A stretch of 33,100 bases of DNA from NCBI GenBank assembly GCA_028285385.1, contig JANQPR010000208.1, positions 1-33,100 on the forward strand, in the 5' to 3' direction. Shown here in pieces: positions 8,305 to 16,043 of this stretch (positions are counted from its first letter, which is position 1; every line of letters starts with the position of its first letter). The notes beneath the pieces are model-generated. The model made no database searches. It saw only the letters and a program-made list of their open reading frames with translations, and was not told where the DNA came from. The stretch comes from Phycisphaera sp. Its GTDB lineage: Bacteria > Planctomycetota > Phycisphaerae > Phycisphaerales > Phycisphaeraceae. A program made the translations under genes and the position numbers.

Positions 8305-9093
8305 TTAGAAGGATTCGATCACGGCACGAATCTCGCATATGGTGGCGTCGGCGTGAGAGGCCGTGTGGTTTGAGTTGATCTGGATCGAGAGGCCCAGCAC
8401 GCGTCCCGGGGGCTTGCCGTAGAGCCGTTCGTAATCATCGCGGACGTTGATCCGGTAGTCGAGCCAACGGCCGAGGTTCTCCGGCCCGGACTCGACGACC
8501 TGAGTCTGGATCGCGGCGACCGGCGACCATTCGTCGATGGTGGTGCCGACCGGCGCGCTGGTGTCCCATACGTAAGACAGCACCTCGTCGCCTTCGAAGC
8601 CAACCAGCACTTGGGCGGCCTTGTCGTTGCGGGTTTCGCCGACGAAAGGGATCTCTCGCCGTGTACGTACGTCGCCGCCGGGCGGCAGGGCGTCGACCTT
8701 CCACGACCACTCAAGGATCGGGAACGTCTCCGGGTCGTAGGGGCTTGCGCCGTGCCAGAGGATGAAGTGGGACCGGTCGCTGCTTATTCGTACTGCGCGG
8801 GTGTCGGGGCACCTGGAGCCATGGACGATGCTGACGTCAAGGCTGCCGCGGATCACCTGGCTCTGCCACGGCGCGGGCACGCCGTCGGCGTTGACTTCGC
8901 CATCGAAGCCGAAGACCACCTCGATCGCTTCACCACCCGGTTCGCTCACCGGCTGCGTCGGGTGGGTGACGGGCACGTCGAAGCCGTACCACGACTTGAG
9001 CAACGCAGGCGCTGCCGCAATCAGGCCCGCGGCGGTGAGCGCGAGCAGCACTCCGAGCGTAACCGCTATTCCGGTTGGGCGTTCGGGCTTCAT
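8305..9093 (-). CDS. DUF3047 family protein with N-terminal membrane anchor
   Basis: A 262-residue protein whose N-terminus (MKPERPTG, then AVTLGVLLALTAAGLIAAAP) is a signal anchor or signal peptide. The rest matches the DUF3047 pattern as I remember it: an early W/F segment, ILEWSWKVDALPPGGD, a D-K-A-A strand (NDKAAQVLVGF), LSYVWDT, a WLDYRINVRDDYERLYGKPP segment and a final LGLSIQINSNHT. No biochemical function is established for the family as far as I know. The beta-rich layout suggests an extracytoplasmic binding domain. ATG 9093 is chosen because it opens directly onto the hydrophobic anchor; a TTG start at 9171 would add 26 unlikely residues. It is the first gene of the minus-strand set leading into the TIR-STAND gene and is divergent from the RyR-domain gene at 9278. 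No convincing promoter was found in the 184 bases between them. Confidence 0.7.
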   Translation of the reverse strand: MKPERPTGIAVTLGVLLALTAAGLIAAAPALLKSWYGFDVPVTHPTQPVSEPGGEAIEVVFGFDGEVNADGVPAPWQSQVIRGSLDVSIVHGSRCPDTRAVRISSDRSHFILWHGASPYDPETFPILEWSWKVDALPPGGDVRTRREIPFVGETRNDKAAQVLVGFEGDEVLSYVWDTSAPVGTTIDEWSPVAAIQTQVVESGPENLGRWLDYRINVRDDYERLYGKPPGRVLGLSIQINSNHTASHADATICEIRAVIESF

Positions 9094-9277
9094 GCGTGAC
9101 GCAAAAGACTGCCTTAGAGTCACGGATCGGGCTCCCGGAGAGGGGTCACGTAGAGTGAAGGGGCGAGTCAAGCCGTTAGATCAGAGTCGGCATACAGGGC
9201 TAGAGAGTACTCGACCCTGAGCGAAGCTAGTATTTTGTGCCTTGTTCACTTTCTAAGACTGTACCGAGGCTGCGGGC

Positions 9278-11404
9278 ATGGAACAATTGCTGCACATTCT
9301 GCTATGGGCTTGGGCCATTATCTGGGGCGGGCTGGTGTGCTGGGTCTTCTTTGGGGATCGAATCAACCGCATTGATCCGATGATTCCTCTGATCGGGCGG
9401 CTGGCGCGGAGGCGGACCAGTGATCCATATGCTGTGCCGGTCTATAACGGCAAGCGGTGGCGTGCGTGGGTTCTAATTGCTGCCATTTTCAGTGCTTTCG
9501 TGCTAGCGAGCTTCGAGTACTTGTACCGAGACTTGTACCAGGGCTTGGATTGGGAAAGCTTGGGTGCTTCGTTAGTAGTCGCTGGCTACCGAGCGTTGCA
9601 GCACTTGCTATTCAACGGATCCCTGGAGCCCCCCCCGGCGGGGAGTCCGGAATGGAGCATGTGGTTCTTGCATTTTTCCAGTGTCAGCGCCGTGGCCAGC
9701 TATCTGTTGATCATCCTTGAAGCGGTTCGGCGGCTGTTCACTGAATCCGTTCAGGTCGTCGAGCTGCGTCTATACCGTGACCACGTCGTCGTTTGTGGGC
9801 TCGGCGAGGTCGGCCTGCTCCTGGTGAAGGACGCGGTGCGAAAGCGTCAACGGGTCGTCGTGGTCGAGAAGTACGCCCAGAACGCCTACGCGCATCAGGT
9901 AGCCCTGCGTGGGGTGACCGTGGTCTTTGGAAATGCGAAAGACGAACAGGTGCTCAAGCGCGTCAACGCCGCGAACGCGAGGTATGTGTTCTTCGCGTTG
10001 CCCTCCGACGAAGACAACCTGGAAGGCGCAGCCGATCTTTGTGCGCTGGCCTCGCGGTCGCGGTCGCAGTGCTCCTTCGAAGAGCGGCTATGTCGTGCAA
10101 GGACCGGCAGGCTCGGCGTGTACCTGCGGCTGCGCGACGAGCCGATCCGCCACGTTGCGGAACAGCTGATGATGGCCGCCCCCGAGGGCACGACGTTTGG
10201 GGTGTTCAACCTGGCCGAGCGGACGGGCCGTTCACTCGTCACCGAGCTGCTCGTTCCGGACCGGCCCCTTGAGGAAACGCAAGCGGCACACTACGTCGTA
10301 TTGGGTTTTGGGCCGATGGGCCAGCAGGTGCTGCGGAACCTCGCTGAGTTCGCACACTACGAGAACCTCAAGCGACCCCGAGTGACCGTGGTGTTTAACG
10401 CGAGCGAGCGGCGTGCGGTCGTGGCGTTTGCCCGAGCCTACCCGCGGCTCATGCCGCCCCGCGCGTTTGTCAACGGCTTCAGCCCCGACCCCGCTTGCGA
10501 TGACTGGTCCTACGGGGTCGAGGGCGACCCTGACGGTCGCTCGGCGCAGAGCGGTGTCGAGTTCGTCGTCAACGGCGGCTGGATTCGCGATGACGGCGGG
10601 GCCCGATCGCCGAAGGTACTCGATGCCTTGATCCGTCTTGCGTCCGCCCCGGATACTCGGCCGACCGTGATTCTCTGCCGAGAAGACGACGATCAAAACT
10701 TTACAGCGGCCCGTCAGCTCCGGGACGAACTCGACCAGCGCATGTCTGGCTGGGCTTCAGGATCGAGCCGGGACAACGGTTCCTACGCCGGGCGGGTGCC
10801 GGTCTTTGCGTACGTCCCCCACCGACCGCTGCTGACCGGTTCAGCCGTGGAGCAGCCGGACGGGATCACATTCTTTGGTGTATGGGAATCGTTGTGTACG
10901 CTCGATGCGCTCACCCAGGATTTGCACGCGGAGTTCGCGGCGTGCATCGCGGTGGACTACGCCCGTCGTCACGACCCCGAGTCGCTTACCGGTTTCGGTG
11001 CTACCTCTCGAGAGAAGGTGTGGTACCTCCGGTCGTTGCCGGTGTGGTCGCAGCACTCCAGCCTCCGGGCCGCGGCGTTTGCGCCGGTGAAGTTGGCGGC
11101 CATGGGGCTTGTGGATGTCGACGTGAGGGTAGCCAACGGGCTCTGGAGCCAGCTCGCCGCGGGTGTCACCGCTCCCGACAACATCGAGGGGACGCCGGCG
11201 TTCGAGCGTGCGGTCCAGATGGAACACAACCGCTGGATGGCGGAACGCTTGCTCATGGGTTGGGCCTTTGGGCAAGAGCACGAAACGGCGCGGCTGCGGC
11301 GACCGCAGTTGGTGCCTTGGGGGTATGTTTCTGAAGCCGAACAGCAGAAAGACCGGGAACAACTCCGGGCGTTGCTCGCCTTGTGCCAAAGCGGATTAGC
11401 TTGA
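9278..11404 (+). CDS. Membrane protein with two TrkA-N (RCK) domains and a C-terminal RyR domain
   Basis: A 708-residue protein. Hydrophobic segments at about 5-26, 62-83 and 128-149 make a small channel-like membrane unit, though no TVGYG-type potassium filter is visible. The first Rossmann fold starts VVVCGLGEVG (GxGxxG at 174-179) with an acidic Glu197 at the end of strand 2, typical of NAD-binding TrkA-N/RCK. A second one begins YVVLGFGPMG (343-348). The last 67 residues match the RyR domain: MEHNRWMAERLLMGWAFG, then LVPWGYVSEAEQQKD. Prokaryotic RyR domains have been proposed by comparative genomics to sense nucleotide-derived ligands in conflict and signalling systems. Here the gene diverges from the DUF3047-TIR-STAND-patatin set. 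A ligand-gated ion conductance is inferred, not shown. ATG 9278 has a weak GAGG about 9 bases upstream. The first 500 bases are less GC-rich than the surroundings. Confidence 0.85.
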   Translation: MEQLLHILLWAWAIIWGGLVCWVFFGDRINRIDPMIPLIGRLARRRTSDPYAVPVYNGKRWRAWVLIAAIFSAFVLASFEYLYRDLYQGLDWESLGASLVVAGYRALQHLLFNGSLEPPPAGSPEWSMWFLHFSSVSAVASYLLIILEAVRRLFTESVQVVELRLYRDHVVVCGLGEVGLLLVKDAVRKRQRVVVVEKYAQNAYAHQVALRGVTVVFGNAKDEQVLKRVNAANARYVFFALPSDEDNLEGAADLCALASRSRSQCSFEERLCRARTGRLGVYLRLRDEPIRHVAEQLMMAAPEGTTFGVFNLAERTGRSLVTELLVPDRPLEETQAAHYVVLGFGPMGQQVLRNLAEFAHYENLKRPRVTVVFNASERRAVVAFARAYPRLMPPRAFVNGFSPDPACDDWSYGVEGDPDGRSAQSGVEFVVNGGWIRDDGGARSPKVLDALIRLASAPDTRPTVILCREDDDQNFTAARQLRDELDQRMSGWASGSSRDNGSYAGRVPVFAYVPHRPLLTGSAVEQPDGITFFGVWESLCTLDALTQDLHAEFAACIAVDYARRHDPESLTGFGATSREKVWYLRSLPVWSQHSSLRAAAFAPVKLAAMGLVDVDVRVANGLWSQLAAGVTAPDNIEGTPAFERAVQMEHNRWMAERLLMGWAFGQEHETARLRRPQLVPWGYVSEAEQQKDREQLRALLALCQSGLA

Positions 11405-11428
11405 TCGCGTGCGCTCGAAGCTGTTGGA

Positions 11429-12148
11429 TCAAAAGTAGCCGCCGCGGTCGTTGATCTGCTTCGCCGACAGGCCCGCGTCGACCCACTCTTTGATCTCGCC
11501 CTCGTTACGCTTGATCTGCTCGGCGCGCTTCAAGGCCTGGACGGCTACAGGTCGGGGGATCACCAGCACACCGTCCAGATCGGCCATGAGGATGTCGCCC
11601 GGTTTGATGATCACGTTCTGAACGACGACCGGCACCTGGTACGCGGCAACGCGGGTATGGGACAACGCCCCGGTCGACGTCCGGTATCGATACCAGACCG
11701 GGAAGCGTTGGTCGAGGATGTCACGGGTGTCGCGGATCCCACCGTCGATCACCGCGGCTTTGCAGCCCCGCTTCATCGAGGCGCGGGTCATCACGCCACC
11801 CCAATGACTGGCGGTCCGCTCCCCGTTGGCGTTCCACAGCACGACGTGGTGTTCGCGGATCTGGTCGAGCATCTCGACGCGGACGTCGAGTTCCCCGGTC
11901 ATCGTTGGGTCGGCGACGCTGCGTACCGTGAAGGCTTCGCCGCAGACAACCTGGTCGTCGCGGAGCGGCACAATTTCGGTCGGCAGCGCCTGATGCGGGA
12001 GACACAGCTCGCGCAGGACGTCGTTGACGGCGCTGGCATACAGTTGCTCAAAGCGTTCACACAGCTCGGCAACCGGTATCTCCAGTGGGAAGTCGTTCGG
12101 GGCTTCGCGCAGCCGTGCGAGTTCGTCGGTCTGCATGAGTTTCGACAT
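11429..12148 (-). CDS. RraA-like / HMG-aldolase family protein in a hexuronate operon
   Basis: A 239-residue member of the RraA / 4-hydroxy-4-methyl-2-oxoglutarate aldolase family. The active-site signature is present: HWGGVMTRA (Gly117-Gly118) and, about 20 residues on, VIDGGIRDTRDI (Arg139, Asp140), the pair that binds substrate and divalent metal in the class II aldolases. Another conserved strand is GDILMADLDGVLVIP. A strong Shine-Dalgarno (AAGGAGAACCGG) precedes ATG 12148. The gene lies 30 bases after the SDR and ends the uxaC operon. Family aldolases cleave or decarboxylate pyruvate-containing acids such as HMG or oxaloacetate. In this setting the substrate may be a keto-deoxy sugar acid, which is inference. 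It ends 24 bases from the convergent RyR-domain gene. Confidence 0.85.
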   Translation of the reverse strand: MSKLMQTDELARLREAPNDFPLEIPVAELCERFEQLYASAVNDVLRELCLPHQALPTEIVPLRDDQVVCGEAFTVRSVADPTMTGELDVRVEMLDQIREHHVVLWNANGERTASHWGGVMTRASMKRGCKAAVIDGGIRDTRDILDQRFPVWYRYRTSTGALSHTRVAAYQVPVVVQNVIIKPGDILMADLDGVLVIPRPVAVQALKRAEQIKRNEGEIKEWVDAGLSAKQINDRGGYF

Positions 12149-12178
12149 CCGGTTCTCCTTGCTTGCGTGGGCCTGGGG

Positions 12179-13036
12179 TCACACGCCCGCCGACGCCAGG
12201 AAGCCGCCGTCCACGGCCACGGTCTGTCCGGTGACGAACGCCGACGCGTTGTGATCCAGCAGCCAACGGGCACACCCCAGCAGGTCGTCGGGTTGACCGA
12301 ACCGACCAAGCGGCGTGTGGGCCAAGACCTGCTCGCCCCGTGGCGAGAGCCCGCCGTCGTCGGCCATGAGGATCCGCTTCGAGCGTTCGTTGACGAAGAA
12401 GCCGGGGGCGATGGCGTTGACGCGCACGTTGGCGGGGGCGAGGTACACCGCAAGCCATTGCGTGAAGTTGGCGACCGCGGACTTCGCCATCGCGTAGGCC
12501 GCGACGCGCGTCAGGGGGCGGTAAGTATTCATCGACGCGAAGTTGAGGATCGCGCCGTTGCCGGCCTGAACCATGTCCCGGCCGAACACCCTGCACGGGA
12601 GGACGGTTCCCATCGTGTTGGTCTGCAAGACGTCGGCAAAACGTTCGGCGTCCAGGTTGAAGAATCCGCGCGGTGCTTTCGTTGCCGACGGACCGTCGAG
12701 TTCCTTCGGGTCGAAGCGGGTTAGTGTGGTCACCGAGTCGGGGTGGTTCCCGCCCGCTCCGTTGATCAGCATCGTGCAGGGCCCGAACACGCGGTGAACC
12801 TCAGCCTTGGCGTGATCCAACTGCGACGCGTCGTTGACGTCCGCCACGGCGACGTGCGCGTCGCCACCCTCGGCCGCGATCTCGATCGCAACACGTGCCA
12901 GTGTCTCCCGCGTGCGACCGAGCAGGGCAACCTTCGCGCCGCCACGGGCGAGGTTCCGGGCAATCGCGGAGCACAGCGTGCCGCCGGCGCCGGTGACGAC
13001 GGCGATGTCTTGCGAGAAATCGGGCTCGGGTGTCAT
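12179..13036 (-). CDS. uxuB: SDR-family D-mannonate oxidoreductase (fructuronate reductase)
   Basis: A 285-residue short-chain dehydrogenase. The nucleotide-binding loop reads VVTGAGGTLCSAI; the last Gly of the usual TGxxxGxG is Cys22. NGAGGNHP follows where NNAG is expected, and the catalytic Tyr181-x3-Lys185 lies in YAMAKSA, with a Ser in NFASMN before it. The C-terminal GQTVAVDGGF is typical. The long segment HPDSVTTLTRFDPKELDG resembles SDR-type mannonate oxidoreductases of the Bacillus YjmF/UxuB kind, which reduce fructuronate to mannonate with NAD(P)H. Placement directly after uxaC (ATGA overlap at 13033-13036, with a GAGG Shine-Dalgarno inside uxaC) supports that step. The gene symbol reflects function and does not imply homology to the E. 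coli long-chain enzyme. A gluconate-type or other sugar-acid dehydrogenase is the alternative. Confidence 0.85.
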   Translation of the reverse strand: MTPEPDFSQDIAVVTGAGGTLCSAIARNLARGGAKVALLGRTRETLARVAIEIAAEGGDAHVAVADVNDASQLDHAKAEVHRVFGPCTMLINGAGGNHPDSVTTLTRFDPKELDGPSATKAPRGFFNLDAERFADVLQTNTMGTVLPCRVFGRDMVQAGNGAILNFASMNTYRPLTRVAAYAMAKSAVANFTQWLAVYLAPANVRVNAIAPGFFVNERSKRILMADDGGLSPRGEQVLAHTPLGRFGQPDDLLGCARWLLDHNASAFVTGQTVAVDGGFLASAGV

Positions 13037-14487
13037 GCGATGGCAGCCTCGGTGTTCGTGGCCTTGAGTCGGTGTGGGTTGAGCCCGAGCAGTCGAGCCG
13101 GGTTGTCGACGAGCACGGCTCGCAACAGCGACTGCAGGGCAGGCCGGTCGTCGGGGATCAGCCCGTCGCGCGCCTGCCGGCCGAGCCAGCCGCAGAACAG
13201 ACGGCGGAAGTACTCGTGGCGGTGCATCGACAATGGGCTGCGCGCGTCGGTGGTCATGCCGGGGAAGTTCCAGAGCAGGCCGTAGTTGGCGGTGTTTTCC
13301 AGGTGATCGACGATGCCGCGAGCGTGGTCGGCGTACCACCAGGCCGGGCCCCAGGACACGTACCCGGGCGCGTGGTCACGCGTAAACGATCCGGTCAGCG
13401 TGGCAAAGGCGGCGTTGTCCGCCGGGTTGAGGTTGAAGAGCACGGTCCTCGGGAGCGCCCCGTGCGTTTCGAGGTGATTCAGCAGCCCGGCCAACGCCGC
13501 GATGTCCGTCGAGCTGCCGGCCGCGGCGTACCCGCCGGCCGGGCCGGCGAGTTGGGCCAACCGTGCGCTAGTCTGCCGTTGAGCGCCGATGTGGAGCAGC
13601 ATCGCCCAACCTCGCCGCCGGTAGGATCGGCCCAGTGCCGTGAGCAGTGCGACTTGGAGGTTGGCTTGCGCGTCATGGTTGAGCGGTCTGCCCCGGCACC
13701 AGGTTTCGAACAGCTTTGCCGCGCTCGTTGGATCAGATGGCGTCGGCGGGATGCGATCCAGGCCGTGATCGGCAAGGGTCGCGCCGTGTTCCGCGAAGTG
13801 GTCGAGTTGCTCCTCGATCACGGCTTCAAGCGCATCGAAGCCGTGAATGGCAGCACCCGTGCGCTCGGTCAACGCTTCCAAGAACGGTCGGCCTGGTTCG
13901 CTGCCAAGGGCCAGGACGTCATCGCCTCGCAACGACGGCAATACACGCGTCTCGTCATTGGACGCGTTTTGGGCGAGCGCGCGGTGTGCGGTGAGGTCGT
14001 CGAGCAGCCGGTCGGAGGTGCACGCGACCACGCAACCGCTGTTTACGACAAGCCGGCGTGCCGTGAAATCGGGTTGGGCGAGCCGTTCGCGCGTCGTCGA
14101 CCAGACCTGCGTCGCGGAGCCCGGGGAGAGCGGCGACTCGATGCCGAGGGCGCGGAAGAGTTCGAGCCGCCCCCATTGGTGGAGCGGGTTGCCTATGAGC
14201 CGTGGCGTGGCGTGGGCCCAGTAATCGAACAACCGGCGGTCGTCGTGAGAACCGGTGATCTCGGCTTCCGGGATCCCGAGCATGCGCATCGCCCGGTGCT
14301 TGTACGGGTCGTTGGCGAGCCAGAGCTGGGTGAGATTGTCGTATCGCCGGTCGGTGGCCAGATCATCGGGTGACAGGTGGTTGTGGTAGTCCACGGTCGG
14401 GAACGCGGCGGCCGCTTCGTAGAGCGTCCGGGCCAGAGGCGTGTCCAGCAGCCAGTCTGAATCGATCAGCGTCACAGGGGTATCCAC
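13033..14487 (-). CDS. uxaC: Glucuronate (uronate) isomerase
   Basis: A 484-residue UxaC, about the usual family length (around 470), of the amidohydrolase superfamily. It interconverts D-glucuronate and D-fructuronate (and galacturonate/tagaturonate), EC 5.3.1.12, in the cytoplasm. The metal-binding DYHNHLSPDDLA lies at residues 33-44 (His35, His37). Other recognisable parts are KHRAMRMLGIPE, the NPLHQWGRLEL segment, MLLHIGAQR and a C-terminal GRQARDGLIPDD. Translation appears to start at GTG 14487 with no clear Shine-Dalgarno. It is the first gene of a three-gene operon with the SDR and the RraA-like aldolase. It diverges from the IclR-family regulator gene; the inverted repeat at 14547-14579 lies between the two starts and probably controls both. 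Confidence 0.95.
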   Translation of the reverse strand: MDTPVTLIDSDWLLDTPLARTLYEAAAAFPTVDYHNHLSPDDLATDRRYDNLTQLWLANDPYKHRAMRMLGIPEAEITGSHDDRRLFDYWAHATPRLIGNPLHQWGRLELFRALGIESPLSPGSATQVWSTTRERLAQPDFTARRLVVNSGCVVACTSDRLLDDLTAHRALAQNASNDETRVLPSLRGDDVLALGSEPGRPFLEALTERTGAAIHGFDALEAVIEEQLDHFAEHGATLADHGLDRIPPTPSDPTSAAKLFETWCRGRPLNHDAQANLQVALLTALGRSYRRRGWAMLLHIGAQRQTSARLAQLAGPAGGYAAAGSSTDIAALAGLLNHLETHGALPRTVLFNLNPADNAAFATLTGSFTRDHAPGYVSWGPAWWYADHARGIVDHLENTANYGLLWNFPGMTTDARSPLSMHRHEYFRRLFCGWLGRQARDGLIPDDRPALQSLLRAVLVDNPARLLGLNPHRLKATNTEAAIA

Positions 14488-14541
14488 GGGCAGGTCGAGG
14501 CAGCTAGGGACATATCTGTGTGTCCGGGCTGAGAACAGCAG

Positions 14542-14579
14542 TATAATCCAAATGAAGAATGAAATTTTCCTTATTTGGA
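14542..14579. promoter_or_regulatory. Divergent uxaC / IclR control region: TATAAT box and 13-bp inverted repeat
   Basis: TCCAAATGAAGAA (14547-14559) and TTCCTTATTTGGA (14567-14579) form an inverted repeat matching at 11 of 13 positions around a 7-base spacer, in an AT-rich island within GC-rich DNA. A perfect TATAAT (14542-14547) on the plus strand sits 40 bases before the IclR-type start at 14588, though the -35 region is poor. On the minus strand TATACT (complement of 14540-14545) could serve uxaC. The repeat ends 8 bases before the regulator's start codon, a position suited to autorepression and control of uxaC. Binding by the adjacent IclR protein is inferred. Confidence 0.7.
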
Positions 14580-14587
14580 ATTATCCC

Positions 14588-15370
14588 ATGAGCTCCTCGG
14601 ACGTCGTTCCGGTCCTTCAGAAAGCGATCCGCGTTCTGGAAGAGATCGCACGGAGCCCGGCCCTGGTGTCGGCTCAGCAAATAGCCACGGCCGCCGGGGT
14701 CGCTTCGACGAGTTGCTTCCGAATCCTCAACACGCTGGAGGGCGCCCGGTGGATTGCTCGGCCGGTGCACGGGCACGGCGGGGCGGTCGCGGGTTATCGC
14801 TTGTCGTACGGGTTGCTTCCGTTGCTCGAGTCCGTTCGCGGGTACGCAGAGCTATTCGAGGTCGCAAGGGAGGAAATGGATGCGCTCGCGACTAGGACGC
14901 AGATGAGCGTGAAGCTCTCGGTTCGAGAGGGCGACGAAGCGGTCACGGTCGTCCGTTCAGACCCCCCGTCGGGGCTGTCGGTCACAAGCCCGATCGGGTC
15001 TCGACACGCGCTGGCGTTCGGCGCGACGGGCGCGGCGCTGTTGGCATCGTCGCGGCCGACGGACCGCGAGGCGGCGGTCCGTGCGGCGCCCGAGGACGCG
15101 TGGCAGAGACAAAGCCGTGACGGCTTCCTCGGCCGGTGTGAAGCGTGTCAGCGTGACGGGAGCGTCGTCGATCGTGGGTCGTACCGGGAGCACATCGGCG
15201 GGGTCGCCGCGCCGTTGGCGGTCGATGGCGTGCACGCGGCGGTGACGGTGACGGGGTTGGTTGACGACCTCGACGAGTTCGGGGCCGACGCGTTGGCCGA
15301 GGCTTTGCGTGAAGCGACATCACGGATCAACGCGAGGCTGGACCGCGTGTCACCGGTCGCGGTGGTGTGA
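14588..15370 (+). CDS. IclR-family transcriptional regulator of the uxaC operon
   Basis: A 260-residue IclR-type regulator. Residues about 8-60 are the winged helix (VLQKAIRVLEEIA, then AQQIATAAGVASTSCFRILNTLE, where Ser/Cys/Phe lie in the recognition helix). Residues about 80-250 are the effector-binding domain (LFEVAREEMDALA, GSRHALAFGATGAALLA, GGVAAPLAVDG). ATG 14588 opens directly onto the HTH; longer upstream starts would read through the operator. The gene diverges from uxaC, as is typical of regulators sensing an intermediate of the neighbouring pathway; KdgR, an IclR member, senses KDG. The ligand here is unknown, and a uronate or KDG is the natural guess. The inverted repeat just upstream is the candidate binding site. 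Confidence 0.9.
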   Translation: MSSSDVVPVLQKAIRVLEEIARSPALVSAQQIATAAGVASTSCFRILNTLEGARWIARPVHGHGGAVAGYRLSYGLLPLLESVRGYAELFEVAREEMDALATRTQMSVKLSVREGDEAVTVVRSDPPSGLSVTSPIGSRHALAFGATGAALLASSRPTDREAAVRAAPEDAWQRQSRDGFLGRCEACQRDGSVVDRGSYREHIGGVAAPLAVDGVHAAVTVTGLVDDLDEFGADALAEALREATSRINARLDRVSPVAVV

Positions 15371-15392
15371 CGCGTTGGCATCGGGTGTTGCT

Positions 15393-16043
15393 CTACTCCG
15401 GCAGGGCGAGGCGTTGATACTGCTCTGCGGCGGCGTCGCAGCGGCGCATCTCCCGGATCAAGAGCTCGGGCATCCGCGACTCGGGGTCGGCGTCGTCGAT
15501 CGGTTGTGACTGCGTGGGGTCCGCTACCGTGTCGTACAAGGCGTTGCGCATCGACTCGCGCTGCACCGCGAGAAAGCGGTTGACCTGCGTCTCCGCAGCG
15601 AGCCCGATCTTTAAGACGGGGCAACCTTTAGTAAACATGAATCCATCGTGTACGGCCACGCAATCCGCCCGTAGCTCGCCCGGCGTGAACCGGTCCTTCA
15701 TGTGGGTCGGCATCAGCGTGTAGTCGAATAGGGGGGCGTTGTTGCCGCCGGAGATGCCACGGATGTGGACGTAGCGGCCGCCCGTGACGTTCACCGCCCG
15801 GCCGTGGTAGCCGAAGATGGCCGCGTCCCGGACCGGTGTGTCGTCTTCCAGAATCGGCGCTAGATCCTGCCCCAGCATGTCGGGCGTTGACGTCAGTCCA
15901 AAGTGTCGCAGCAGCGCCAGGTCCAGGTCGATGCTGGGCTGCACCAACGCGGTCCGACGCGCGTCGCGAGTTTGGCCGATCCACGTATCGCCCTCTTGGC
16001 CGCGGATGTGCCGTCTCAGCTTCGGGCGACCGATCGAACCAGT
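15393..16043 (-). pseudogene. 5'-truncated sulfatase relic
   Basis: An open frame of 216 codons that carries only the C-terminal part of a sulfatase/alkaline-phosphatase-superfamily protein. It includes ALVQPSIDLDLALLRHFGL, LGQDLAPILEDD, VRDAAIFGYHG and VNVTGGRYVHIRG, all typical of the last third of the family. The N-terminal half, with the Cys/Ser-x-Pro-x-Arg formylglycine site and metal-binding Asp residues, is missing. The frame is closed by TAA at 16044-16046, inside the AACCAGTTT motif at 16037-16045. A normal family member has roughly 450-500 residues. A GTG at 15947 could start a 184-residue product, but it would lack a catalytic centre. The gene probably lost its 5' part in a deletion that brought an operator-like site next to the remnant. 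It is convergent with the IclR gene, 22 bases away. Confidence 0.7.

Noticed and set aside
9094..9277. Promoter pair between the DUF3047 and RyR-domain genes
   Set aside because: Several T-rich hexamers are present around 9228-9260, but none has an acceptable -35 partner at 16-18 bases.
9520..9660. AGY sequence between TM2 and TM3 of the RyR-domain protein as a potassium selectivity filter
   Set aside because: The surroundings do not match TVGYG or a pore helix. Ion selectivity is left open.
11657..14373. Long plus-strand frames opposite the uxaC operon (355 and 447 codons)
   Set aside because: They are antisense to genes with clear UxaC, SDR and RraA motifs and have composition typical of complement reading.
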